A stretch of 64,000 nt of DNA from Deltaproteobacteria bacterium (GTDB lineage: Bacteria > Desulfobacterota > Desulfobulbia > Desulfobulbales > SURF-16), in the NCBI GenBank assembly GCA_016219175.1, contig JACRCD010000028.1, positions 83,889 through 147,888 on the forward strand. Reading direction: 5' to 3'. Under the pieces are notes generated by a model. That model saw nothing but the letters and a program-made list of their open reading frames with translations, was not told where the DNA came from and did no database searches. A program made the position numbers and the translations under genes. Numbering within the stretch: the first letter of the stretch is position 1; each line of letters starts with the position of its first letter. This document shows positions 42,119-51,136 of the stretch, one piece after another.

Positions 42119-43207
42119 ATGGCAGCACAGAATATGGAACATATTGAGACCGCGATCGAAGCATCACAGAAGATGGTTGTTTCCAGGGAAAAAGAGATCG
42201 GCGAAGAGGCCGAAAAGCCGACCGGACCCATCGGTCTTGATATAGGCACAAGCCATATCGTCATGTCCCAGAACAAGGGCAAGAACATCTATACGGTCAA
42301 ACAGCTGAATGCCTTTTTCACCGTGCCCTACTCAAAATTCACCAAGAAGATACTGGTGGAAAACGGGGTCACCTTTCTGGAAAAACATAATCAGTTCTAT
42401 ATCCTGGGTTATTCCGCGGAAAATTTCGCCAACATGTTCAACACCAACACCAGGCGAACCATGGAAAAAGGGCTGCTCAGCTCCAAGGAGGATGAAAGCA
42501 TCAACGTGCTGCAGGCCATTATTGACACGCTCATCACCCGGCCCGACAAAACCGGCGAAATCGTCTGCTTTTCCCTCCCCGGCGAACCTGCCGACGGCCT
42601 CAATTCGGTGGTCTACCACGAATCGATTTTGAAGATGTATCTGACCAGCCTGGGCTACAGACCCATATCCATCAACGAGGGGCTGGCCACCATCATGGCG
42701 GAGCTGGCCAATGACAACTTCACCGGCATCGGCATCAGCATGGGCGGCGGCATGTGCAATATCTGCCTCTCCTACCTCTCCGTGCCGGTCATCAGCTTCA
42801 GCATCCAGAAGGGCGGCGATTACATCGATTCCATGGTGGGCGTTTCCCTGGGCGAGCCGGCCACCAAAATCAAAACCATCAAGGAAGGCTCGCTGAACCT
42901 CTCCAGACCACCCAAGGACCGCATTGAAACCGCCCTTGACATTTATTACGTGGACCTGGTTTCCACCCTGCTCGACACCCTGGAAAAGGTCTTGAAGAAG
43001 AGCGATAAGATTCCCAAGATCTCCAAACCCGTGCCCATCGTGCTGAGCGGCGGGACGGTGTTGCCCAAGGGATTCAAGGAGTTGTTCGAGAGAGGACTGG
43101 AGAAGGTCAACCTGCCCATTCCGATTTCCGGCATCCGTATCGCGGAAGACCCCTTGAATACCACGGCCAAGGGCGCCATGGTCATGGCCCTGTCAGAGGC
43201 CATTTAA
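42119..43207 (+). CDS. Actin-like ATPase of the MreB/FtsA/EutJ superfamily
   Basis: Protein of about 362 residues with the actin/Hsp70 fold landmarks: phosphate-1 loop GLDIGTSHIVMSQ, a second loop GIGISMGGGMCNICLS, and an adenosine motif VPIVLSGGTVLPKGF near the C-terminus. A charged N-terminal extension precedes the fold. ATG at 42119 has AAGGGGG about 8 nt upstream; the frame is open to an ATG at 42002, and the upstream part also looks coding, so the longer form (401 aa) cannot be excluded. It is not a clear MreB, FtsA, DnaK or ParM, and no partner operon is seen. Neighbours are a pentapeptide-repeat protein and a class A PBP, so a cell-envelope role is possible. Confidence 0.8.
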   Translation: MAAQNMEHIETAIEASQKMVVSREKEIGEEAEKPTGPIGLDIGTSHIVMSQNKGKNIYTVKQLNAFFTVPYSKFTKKILVENGVTFLEKHNQFYILGYSAENFANMFNTNTRRTMEKGLLSSKEDESINVLQAIIDTLITRPDKTGEIVCFSLPGEPADGLNSVVYHESILKMYLTSLGYRPISINEGLATIMAELANDNFTGIGISMGGGMCNICLSYLSVPVISFSIQKGGDYIDSMVGVSLGEPATKIKTIKEGSLNLSRPPKDRIETALDIYYVDLVSTLLDTLEKVLKKSDKIPKISKPVPIVLSGGTVLPKGFKELFERGLEKVNLPIPISGIRIAEDPLNTTAKGAMVMALSEAI

Positions 43208-43257
43208 TCTTGCGGGCAATCACGGAGATGTAAGGCGTCGGCTGCGGCGGGCAGCCA

Positions 43258-45888
43258 TCAGTTCCCGCCGGCCGTCCAGCGTTTCAGCCGTTCCTCGTAT
43301 TTTTCCGGCGGGATGACGGTAATTTCCTGGCTGCCGATTTTCCGGTTCTCATAGTAAAATTCCGCCAGCCAGGGACCGGCAACAGCCGCCGCGTCACCGG
43401 TCAAGGTATGGGAAGCCACCTGGCGCCGGCAATAACCGCTGCTGGCCGGCTGACTGGCCACCACCTTCCTGTCCGGGTTCAGCCATTTGATGGTGATGGG
43501 TATTTCCTGGTTGCCCGGCATGAAATTAACCGAATAAAGTACGCCGATCACCGTCCCTTTGCGGCCGGGCACCCCCACCTCACCCTCGGCAAACATCCGG
43601 TGTTTCACCATGTTGGCCTCAATCTCGCTCAGCCCGTCAAAAGCACAGCTCAACTCCTTTTCATCCTTGAAAGAGTGCTGCACCATGCCGGCATGCTCAA
43701 GCTGCAAGCCCCATATCTTGACCGTTTTCCCGTCATCCCCGGCAGGGGCGGAATCCTCCTTTGGCCCCTCGGCTTTCCCTTCCCCGGCCCGTACCTCCCC
43801 TTTGTCCTCCGCCAGCACCTTTTGCAACTCGGCCCCATCGGCATTTCTGGCCCTGTCCAGATTCTTGGGGTTATGCACCACCGCCTTGGACAGCTCAACC
43901 TTGCTCAGGTTGGTCCGGTTCAAATCCGCATCGCTGAACAGGGCATCTTCCACATCCGCTTCACTGAGATCGGCATCGGTGAGATTGGCCCAGCGCAGAT
44001 CAGCCTTGCCCAGGTTGGCGTGGCTGAGATCGGCCTTGGTCAGATCGGCATTGGAAAAATCAACGGAGCGCAAATCGGCATAGGTCAGGGTAGCGCTGGT
44101 CAGATTGGCGTTGCTCAGGTCAAACCGGACGAAACGGATATCATGAAGCAGGGAGGAGCTCATGTTTTTCACGCCCAGGCTAAAACTGCCGGACAGGTTG
44201 ACGCCGGTCAGATTGGCCCCCTTCAGATCGGCATTGCTGAGATCGGTGCTGGTGATATCCGCGTTGGTGAGATTGGCATTGTTTAAAAAGGCGTTCTTCA
44301 GGCTGGTCCTGTGCAGCAAGGCTTCCTGCAGGGAGGCCCCGGTGAGATTGGCCTGGCCCAGATTTACCTGGGTCAGGTTAGCCTTGCCCAGATTGCAGTT
44401 GGTCAGGTTGGCGCCGACCAGGCTGGCCTGCTCCGCCAGACTTGCCTCCTGCAGATTGGCCCCGGTCAGATTGGCATAGTCCAGCACCGCCTTGCCGATC
44501 TTTGCCCCGACCAGACTGGCATTGGTCAGTGTCGCCTCAATGCCTACGGCCCCGGTCAGATCACAACCATCAAGCACCGCGCTGGTCAGATTCGTCTGGC
44601 GCAGCTCCGCCTGGGTGAGCACGGCCCCGGACAGTTGCGCCTGGTGCAGATTGGCCCGGGAAAGACGGGTCTTATTCAGAACCGCGCCCTGCAGGTTGGC
44701 CTTGCTCAGATCCGCTCCGGCAAGGTTGGCCGCGGTCAGATTGGCGCCGGAGAGATCACTGCCGTAAAGATTGCCGCCGCTCACATCCGCTCCGACAAAG
44801 AGCAGACCGGCCAGTTTCGCCCCGGAAAAGTTCGCCTCCTTGAGGCTTGTGCCGGACAGATCGGCGCCCTGCAGCAGAGTGGTGGTCAGATTGGTCCGGT
44901 CGAGCACGGCCTTGCGGAAATTTACCTCGCGCACATTGGTCCTGGTCAGGTCCGCGCCGGTAAAGTCGGCGCCTGAGGCATCCGCCCCGGTGCAATCCGC
45001 CTCGGCAAGCACTGCCCCGGTGAGCTTGGCCTCTTCCAGCTCAACGCGGCGCAGATTGGCCCGGCTCAGATCAACATTGGTCAGATCGGCGCGGGTCAGG
45101 TTGGCGCCGGTAAGATCCGCCTTGTTGATGGCGGCTTCCAGGAGCACGGCCTCTTTCAGATTGCTTTCAGTCAAATCGGCATACTGGAGATTTGCCCCTT
45201 TTAGATTGACCCTGCGCAGATTGGCGCGGCCCAGATCCGCCTTGCTCAGATCCGCCTTTTCCAGATTGGCGTCCCGCAGATCCGCATCCCGCAAATCCAT
45301 GGCGGAGAGATTGAGCCCGCTCAGATCCTGGCCCTTGAGATCCCTGGATGACTGCAGAATACGGGCAACCTCAACCAGCCGCTTGTATTCGGGGGATTGC
45401 ACCGGCAGCTTGCTCAGGGGCAGAGGGCGGTAGTCCTGTTCCGGCGGCAGGGCAGTGGCGAAAAGGGCGGGGGGGCGGTGATGATAAAGATAGAATGACA
45501 AGGTGGCCAGCAGAAAAAAGGGCAGGCCAAAGAGCGCCATTTTTTGGGCCCGGGGGTGGCCGAGCATGGCGCTCCACTGCTTGCGGCAATAAACGGTAAA
45601 CGTCAGGACGGAGGAACCTTTGCCGCCGCTCTTTTGCGGGCCCGGCGGCTTAAGGGAAACCTGCGCCGCGGTCCGGCATTTCGGACATGGGGCGCTCTGG
45701 CCCGCATAGCTGCCGGGCAACTCCCTGACATACCCGCACTGACGGCAGGAAAAATAGGCGGTCAGCTCCCCTGCCGCCTGCTGGCCGGGGATCCTCAACA
45801 GCATATGGCACTTTGGGCAGCGGACATTTCTGTCCCGCGAAACCGGGGCGACCTCCCGGTTGAAGCCACATTTGCAGCGGACTAACAT
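43258..45888 (-). CDS. Giant pentapeptide-repeat protein with N-terminal zinc ribbons and one membrane helix
   Basis: Protein of 876 residues. Residues 1-72 hold two zinc-ribbon-like modules (CKC/CPKC and CRQC/CPKC). A single membrane helix follows at about 118-136. From about 183 to 671 runs an almost unbroken series of A(D/N)LxX pentapeptides, close to 97 units, broken once by a short non-repeat loop near SLGVKNMSSSLLHD. This should fold into a very long right-handed beta-helix. The last 200 residues form a separate beta-rich domain after an acidic linker. The orientation implies ribbons in the cytoplasm and the helix outside or in the periplasm. Typical pentapeptide proteins have 20-40 repeats. 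Function unknown; DNA-mimicry as in Qnr is unlikely for an exported array. Confidence 0.9.
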   Translation of the reverse strand: MLVRCKCGFNREVAPVSRDRNVRCPKCHMLLRIPGQQAAGELTAYFSCRQCGYVRELPGSYAGQSAPCPKCRTAAQVSLKPPGPQKSGGKGSSVLTFTVYCRKQWSAMLGHPRAQKMALFGLPFFLLATLSFYLYHHRPPALFATALPPEQDYRPLPLSKLPVQSPEYKRLVEVARILQSSRDLKGQDLSGLNLSAMDLRDADLRDANLEKADLSKADLGRANLRRVNLKGANLQYADLTESNLKEAVLLEAAINKADLTGANLTRADLTNVDLSRANLRRVELEEAKLTGAVLAEADCTGADASGADFTGADLTRTNVREVNFRKAVLDRTNLTTTLLQGADLSGTSLKEANFSGAKLAGLLFVGADVSGGNLYGSDLSGANLTAANLAGADLSKANLQGAVLNKTRLSRANLHQAQLSGAVLTQAELRQTNLTSAVLDGCDLTGAVGIEATLTNASLVGAKIGKAVLDYANLTGANLQEASLAEQASLVGANLTNCNLGKANLTQVNLGQANLTGASLQEALLHRTSLKNAFLNNANLTNADITSTDLSNADLKGANLTGVNLSGSFSLGVKNMSSSLLHDIRFVRFDLSNANLTSATLTYADLRSVDFSNADLTKADLSHANLGKADLRWANLTDADLSEADVEDALFSDADLNRTNLSKVELSKAVVHNPKNLDRARNADGAELQKVLAEDKGEVRAGEGKAEGPKEDSAPAGDDGKTVKIWGLQLEHAGMVQHSFKDEKELSCAFDGLSEIEANMVKHRMFAEGEVGVPGRKGTVIGVLYSVNFMPGNQEIPITIKWLNPDRKVVASQPASSGYCRRQVASHTLTGDAAAVAGPWLAEFYYENRKIGSQEITVIPPEKYEERLKRWTAGGN

Positions 45889-46187
45889 AACGGCTCAATC
45901 TTCAGTTAATTGTAACTACTCGGTTTGGTGAGGCTACCGGCCGAAGGCTGTAAGGAACGCGAACTGCATGCATCTCACCATCCCCCCATCCTCCAGACAC
46001 TTCAGCCTCACTTACCATGCCTTCACTTTTGTCTATCGGTCGTTTTATCGCCATCCTCAAAAAAAACTTTAAATAACTTTCGTTTGAAGTCCGACACGTT
46101 ACACAGTAAACTGCACCATCGGCCTAATCCCGATGATGCGGCCATTCTCATTTTATCACTAATCGGCCCAAGAAATCGAAAATAATA

Positions 46188-49034
46188 ATGGCAATCTTTA
46201 CAAACCTCATCAAATACGTTTTCCCCGGAAAGAAAAGGGCCGGCGACGATCCCCAAGCCGAAAAGGATTTTCACCCATGCCCTCCCCCCAAAGGCTCGGA
46301 TGAAAAGAACGAGCAGCAGATCCTCAAACAAACGGCCATTAAATACAAGGCATTCCGGCACACCTTTTCCAAAGGGGACATAAAAAACGGCATCTCGGAA
46401 AAAACGATCCTCAAGCGTTTGCGGGAAAGCAGCCACCTTGAGGACACCTACTACAAGTATCTCAAGGAACTTGAGAAAAATCCCGGCAAAAAAATCGTTT
46501 TCCCCTGGGAAAATCCGTTAAACAGAATCATCTTTCTTATTTCCTACTGGCTGCCCAGGGTGCTCAAATGGACGGCAATCTGTTTTTTTATTCTTTTTGC
46601 CGTCAATATCATGCCGGGCCCCACCCAGCATCTGGTCGAGTTTGTCATGGCCAGGGCCATCTATGACACCTCGCCCGGACAGCGGCTTCCCGAGAGTCTG
46701 TCCACCTATGCCCATTCCGCCAAGATTATCGATAGCGCAGGCGCCCTGATCAAATCATACGGCAAGAGAACCGTGACCAGGGAAATACCGGCTGAAGCCA
46801 AGGTGGCGCTGCTGGCCTGCGAGGACCATTATCTCCTGCCCCATGCCAGAAACCCCTGGTATATCAATGCCTTTCTTATCCATGGCGGGGTCAGCTGGCC
46901 CAACCTGATCGGCGCGGTGAAAGACTCTGTCCTTGGCCATCCCAGAGGGGCCAGCACCATCGTCATGCAGAACGCCAAAAAGATACTCGGCAACTCTGAC
47001 CGGACCATCACCAACAAGCTGGCCGAGATCATTATCGCCTACATGATGGTTGCCAAATTCGGCAAGGACGCCAACCTCGACTTCTATATCAATACGGTGC
47101 CGGTGGGCAGCAACATGTATGGGTTCAGCTCCGCGGCCCAGAACTATTTCAAAAAGGAACTGCACGAGCTCTCCCTGCAGCAGCTGGTGGCCATCGCCTC
47201 CTTTATTCCCAACCATAACCGCCAGCTGGCCTTCTACCAGGTGGTGAAGGGGAAAAATTTTGCTGAACTGGACAAGGGCCAGCTCCGCCATGTCAAGGAG
47301 GCGATCAACAAAATCAATCTGGCCCTCGCCTATCTTCTGAAACTTGAGGAGATCACCCGGGAGCAGTACGAACAGTGGCGTCTTGTTGACGAAGAATCTA
47401 TCCGCAAAATAGGCTTCCGGGATTATCGCTCCCCACTGTATGGCGAGGAAGAATGGGCCTCATGGAATGTCATCAAGGAGGTGTGCTCAAGAAACTATAC
47501 CATCAACAATCAGACAGTCACCGGCGAGCAGCTGATGCTTGACGTGCGCGGCGATGTGGTGGTGGAAACCGGGGTTGACCTTTCCCTGGTGGAAAAAAGC
47601 AAGGACACCGTGGCCGGCTTCATCAGCAGCCCCCAGTACCGCAAGATTCTGCTGGAAAAAAACCGGGAGGCGTGGCAGAAGGACCCGCGGCGCCGACAGA
47701 ATGGAGGGCAGGAGCCGCCAGCCTCTGATTTCGACGGATTCATGGACACTCTCTATGACGACATCAACGCCGGCATCATTATCATCAATCAACACGGCGA
47801 AATCATCTCCTACGTGGGCGGTAAGGAATTCATCAAGGGAGAAAACGGCAGGTCCAGCGAAAACAAGGAGGAAGAACCCGTCATTATCGACCTCATGAAC
47901 AAACAGGCGACCATCACCCCCTCCTCAACCATCAAGCCGGTTATCGCCTATTTCGCCATGACCGGCAGCAACGCCACCCTGCAGACCCTCTATGCCGATA
48001 AACCGCTTGAATACAAATACGTGGAAAGCGAGGGCAAAGAGGTCTGGCTGCCGCGTAACTGGTATTCCTATGAAAAGGAAGGCCAGGGATCAAATCATTT
48101 TCTGGGCCGCCAGTATTCCCTCCTTGAGGCCCAGGTTCTGTCGGTGAATACCATTTTTGCCCGGCTCTTCTCCGACAGAATCATCGGCAGCTCTCTCCTG
48201 CTTGGCTTTGACCGCATCGGCCTCCGTTACAACAGAGACGATGCCCGTTTCTGGCCCTTCGGCATCGGCTCCTCCGAAATCCCGGTGCAGCAGTGGCTTG
48301 GCGTTTACAACGCCTTTCTTGACGGCTATTACCGTGAACCCACCTTTGTCAAACGCATTCTGGTTGACGACAAGGTTATTTTTGACGGCCCGCAGGACAC
48401 CGAAAAACGCGCCGTGCCCCTTTTTGATGCCAAAAAGGAACGGGAAAACGAAATGATAGCCCTGTATGAAGTCTGCAACAGAGGCACGGGCGCCCAGATG
48501 AAAAGCGAATTCAAACAGCACCGGAATCTGGTGAGCGGCAAAACAGGCACCGCGCCCAAGGGCAAGTCCTCGATCTTTGTCAGCCATTTCAACCCTTACC
48601 GGGACAGGCTCGCCCATCCGGATAAAACCATGACCATGATCGTCACGGTGACGACCAACAGCGGCGGGACAAACAGCGTGGGATTCGCGGCCGAAGGGCC
48701 GGTAAAGATCGCCGGGCAGATATACAATTACCTTTTCCGCAAGGAGTTGCAGGACATGATGGATAAGGAGATCGAAAACGCCAAGCGCAACGATGCCGAT
48801 TTCCGCGGCAACCATATATACTGGGCCAACGTGGACCGCTATATGAACCGCCTGCTTGAGGAAAAATCAGGCAATAATTACATCCATGAGAGCATTATCG
48901 GGGTGGACTCCTATCAGGAGGCGCTCCAGCAGATCCTAAACAGCCGCAACAAAATCTATACCGGCAAGGACAATCTGTTTGAGGAACTGCTGCGCTATTA
49001 CCTCAGTCAGGAAAAAATTGTAAAAATAAACTGA
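46188..49034 (+). CDS. Class A penicillin-binding protein (glycosyltransferase 51 plus transpeptidase)
   Basis: Bifunctional cell-wall synthase of 948 residues. A long cytoplasmic N-terminus (about 110 residues) precedes one membrane helix (112-142). The GT51 domain has catalytic Glu212 in CEDHYLLPHA and GASTIVMQNAKK. The transpeptidase has the acyl-serine motif STIK (Ser580-Lys583), SVN and KTGT. It is longer than most PBP1-type enzymes and contains a charged insert between the domains (about 480-520). Acts in the periplasm to polymerise and cross-link peptidoglycan. The ribosome site is weak. The nearest neighbours are a SEC-C protein (downstream) and the pentapeptide protein (divergent). 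Confidence 0.92.
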   Translation: MAIFTNLIKYVFPGKKRAGDDPQAEKDFHPCPPPKGSDEKNEQQILKQTAIKYKAFRHTFSKGDIKNGISEKTILKRLRESSHLEDTYYKYLKELEKNPGKKIVFPWENPLNRIIFLISYWLPRVLKWTAICFFILFAVNIMPGPTQHLVEFVMARAIYDTSPGQRLPESLSTYAHSAKIIDSAGALIKSYGKRTVTREIPAEAKVALLACEDHYLLPHARNPWYINAFLIHGGVSWPNLIGAVKDSVLGHPRGASTIVMQNAKKILGNSDRTITNKLAEIIIAYMMVAKFGKDANLDFYINTVPVGSNMYGFSSAAQNYFKKELHELSLQQLVAIASFIPNHNRQLAFYQVVKGKNFAELDKGQLRHVKEAINKINLALAYLLKLEEITREQYEQWRLVDEESIRKIGFRDYRSPLYGEEEWASWNVIKEVCSRNYTINNQTVTGEQLMLDVRGDVVVETGVDLSLVEKSKDTVAGFISSPQYRKILLEKNREAWQKDPRRRQNGGQEPPASDFDGFMDTLYDDINAGIIIINQHGEIISYVGGKEFIKGENGRSSENKEEEPVIIDLMNKQATITPSSTIKPVIAYFAMTGSNATLQTLYADKPLEYKYVESEGKEVWLPRNWYSYEKEGQGSNHFLGRQYSLLEAQVLSVNTIFARLFSDRIIGSSLLLGFDRIGLRYNRDDARFWPFGIGSSEIPVQQWLGVYNAFLDGYYREPTFVKRILVDDKVIFDGPQDTEKRAVPLFDAKKERENEMIALYEVCNRGTGAQMKSEFKQHRNLVSGKTGTAPKGKSSIFVSHFNPYRDRLAHPDKTMTMIVTVTTNSGGTNSVGFAAEGPVKIAGQIYNYLFRKELQDMMDKEIENAKRNDADFRGNHIYWANVDRYMNRLLEEKSGNNYIHESIIGVDSYQEALQQILNSRNKIYTGKDNLFEELLRYYLSQEKIVKIN

Positions 49035-49155
49035 TGACAATTGACAATCCCATCCTGAAAATGGTTAATTGTAACTTCAGGCGGATAAGACTTTAGGCTG
49101 AAGGCCATCGGCTGAAGGCACAATAAAATCGCATCGATAACAGAAAGGACCGATC

Positions 49156-49674
49156 ATGAAAATTGGACGCAATGATCCATGCCCTTGCGGCAGTGGACAG
49201 AAGTATAAAAAATGCTGCCAGGGCAAAGTTGATTTCAAACCCGCGGAAGGAGCCGCTCCCCAGCAGGTAACCCTGAAGGTTGAAATCTCCAGGCTGCAGG
49301 AACTCGGGGTAAAAAAAGAAAAGTCCATGAAGGCCCTGGGGGTTTTCATCCTTTTCTCCACCGAGGAAGGCGACGCCTGGCTTCTGGAAGTATCCGACAT
49401 GGATGCGGTTAAGGTGTGTGACAAGGGGAACGCCATCAACGTGGAGCTTGAGGAAAATCCGGAAACGATTGAAATCAACTGGACCCACCGTTTCGCCATC
49501 AGGAAGAAACAGTTTGTCACCATCGCCTATGCCGACAAGCAGGAAAACGTCTGGGAAAGCTACCCGGCCCACTCGATATTCGCCGCGGTTCAGCGCATCC
49601 GCAAAAAATTTCCCCAGGAGTTGTTGAACAGCATTCATCTCAATGAAGATGAGGTTTCCGTGGGCAAGGAATAA
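49156..49674 (+). CDS. SEC-C motif protein
   Basis: Protein of 172 residues that begins with a SEC-C zinc-binding motif ([18 protein letters not shown], residues 4-21), as found at the end of SecA and in many small cytoplasmic proteins. The remaining domain of about 140 residues is not one I can name. ATG follows AGAAAGGA. Downstream is a terminator. Cytoplasmic; likely binds zinc. Specific role unknown. Confidence 0.88.
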   Translation: MKIGRNDPCPCGSGQKYKKCCQGKVDFKPAEGAAPQQVTLKVEISRLQELGVKKEKSMKALGVFILFSTEEGDAWLLEVSDMDAVKVCDKGNAINVELEENPETIEINWTHRFAIRKKQFVTIAYADKQENVWESYPAHSIFAAVQRIRKKFPQELLNSIHLNEDEVSVGKE

Positions 49675-49710
49675 GCCTGAAACATCATAACCGGTAATTT
49701 CGCAAAACAT

Positions 49711-49754
49711 AAAAGCCCTCATTGTCCGGGAACGGACAGTGAGGGCTTTTTTTT
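49711..49754. terminator. Bidirectional terminator
   Basis: AAAAGCCCTCA-TTGTCCG pairs with CGGACAGTGAGGGCTTTT, followed by a T-run. It serves the SEC-C gene and possibly the convergent haem-GGDEF gene. Confidence 0.93.
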
Positions 49755-49785
49755 GTTATCCACGCCGCCGTGACAGCAACAACAC

Positions 49786-51036
49786 TTAGGCCCCGTCGGC
49801 AACAACCCGGTCCCTGCCCCCCACCTTGGCCCGGTAGAGCGACTCATCCGCGCTTTTTAACAGAAAATCGGGTTTTTTCCGGTCCGGCGCCAGGGCGGAT
49901 ACCCCGATACTAACGGTCAGCGACAGGCGCAGGCCGCCAGGCAGCATCGTCCCGGCATCCTTGACGGCGCCGTTAAGTCTCCGGGCCAGCTCCGCGGCCT
50001 CGGCAAGAGAGGTTTCCGGCGCCAGAAGAAGAAATTCCTCACCCCCATACCGTCCGGCAATATCCGTCCGGCGGATTGTTTTCCTGATCGTTGCCGCCAC
50101 GACACGAAGGGCCTCGTCGCCCGCCTGGTGTCCATAGGTATCGTTCACCTGCTTGAAGTGGTCCACATCCAGCATCATTACTGAAAACTGATGCTTGTAA
50201 CGCTCCGCGCGCTCGCACTCGGCCGTAAGATGGTGCTCGATTTCCCGGCGGTTCAGGAGTCCGGTGAGGCCGTCATGGGTCGAGGCGTATTCAATGCGCC
50301 GCAAAAGCCCCGAGCCGATGACGCCGAAGGAGGCGAGACCTATGATGCCGACGATCCAGACCCCGAAGTAGCCGAGGCTCAGCTGATGGAGAATCTTGTC
50401 GTATTGCCGGTCGTAGGGGGCCTTGTCCACCGCGACGCTCAAGCCGCCGACGATCCTGGTCGGCGAATCGACCAGATAGTCATGGCAGCGCAGACATCTG
50501 GGCTGCAGCTCCATGGGATACATGAGCCGAAACAGGCTGCCCTGGCCGTCATCCACAAAGGCCTCAACTTTCGGCGCTCCTGCTTCCAAGACGTCCAGTG
50601 CCTTTTTTTCCCACTCATCGGGGACATTGTCGGGGTTCATGGGCTGTATCGAGGTCAATCGGACCTGATCCCCCGAACTGCTCTTGAATTCCTTGGTTAT
50701 CTTACCCAACACAGCCGATGAACTGAGCAGCGTCAACTTCCGCCCGGCAGGGGTGACCACTTGACTTTCCGGAAAATCCCCCGGCAGGTACGGCACTTCC
50801 TCGCCGGGATTAATCTCCACGTACACCCCGCCATGCCCTCCGATCCAGCCACGCAGGGCCTGGGTGTGATTGGCCACCGACTCGGCCCGCAACGACGCAA
50901 GCCTGGAAAGATGCTCGCGCTCGGCGTGGGAAGCCCAGCGGTAAAGACCGAACAATATAGCGGTCCAGACCATGGCGGTGACGGCCACCATGACCTGGAG
51001 CAGCTTCACCTTGTTAAAGCGCTCAGACTCCGGCAT
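49786..51036 (-). CDS. Diguanylate cyclase with periplasmic haem c sensor (DUF3365/Tll0287-like)
   Basis: Membrane protein of 416 residues. A first helix (about 12-32), a periplasmic sensor resembling the Tll0287/DUF3365 family with one haem c motif CLRCH (181-185), a second helix (about 225-245) and a cytoplasmic GGDEF domain. The active site is intact: GGEEF at 331-335, LDVDHFKQVNDTYGH before it, and an inhibitory I-site RxxD exactly five residues upstream. It should make c-di-GMP in response to redox state or a gas bound at the haem. I prefer the ATG at 51036 because GGGAGG lies 5 nt upstream; ATG 51039 and a longer frame to 51183 are possible. PilZ proteins encoded elsewhere in the window are possible receivers. 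Confidence 0.88.
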   Translation of the reverse strand: MPESERFNKVKLLQVMVAVTAMVWTAILFGLYRWASHAEREHLSRLASLRAESVANHTQALRGWIGGHGGVYVEINPGEEVPYLPGDFPESQVVTPAGRKLTLLSSSAVLGKITKEFKSSSGDQVRLTSIQPMNPDNVPDEWEKKALDVLEAGAPKVEAFVDDGQGSLFRLMYPMELQPRCLRCHDYLVDSPTRIVGGLSVAVDKAPYDRQYDKILHQLSLGYFGVWIVGIIGLASFGVIGSGLLRRIEYASTHDGLTGLLNRREIEHHLTAECERAERYKHQFSVMMLDVDHFKQVNDTYGHQAGDEALRVVAATIRKTIRRTDIAGRYGGEEFLLLAPETSLAEAAELARRLNGAVKDAGTMLPGGLRLSLTVSIGVSALAPDRKKPDFLLKSADESLYRAKVGGRDRVVADGA

Positions 51037-51136
51037 CATGCCCTCCCGGCAGTTCATCCAGATAAAAACAAAAAAAGCAAGCTCTCCGCCAAAATAAACA
51101 GCGGAGGGCTTGCCCCGGAGGTGTATCCGAAAAGGT

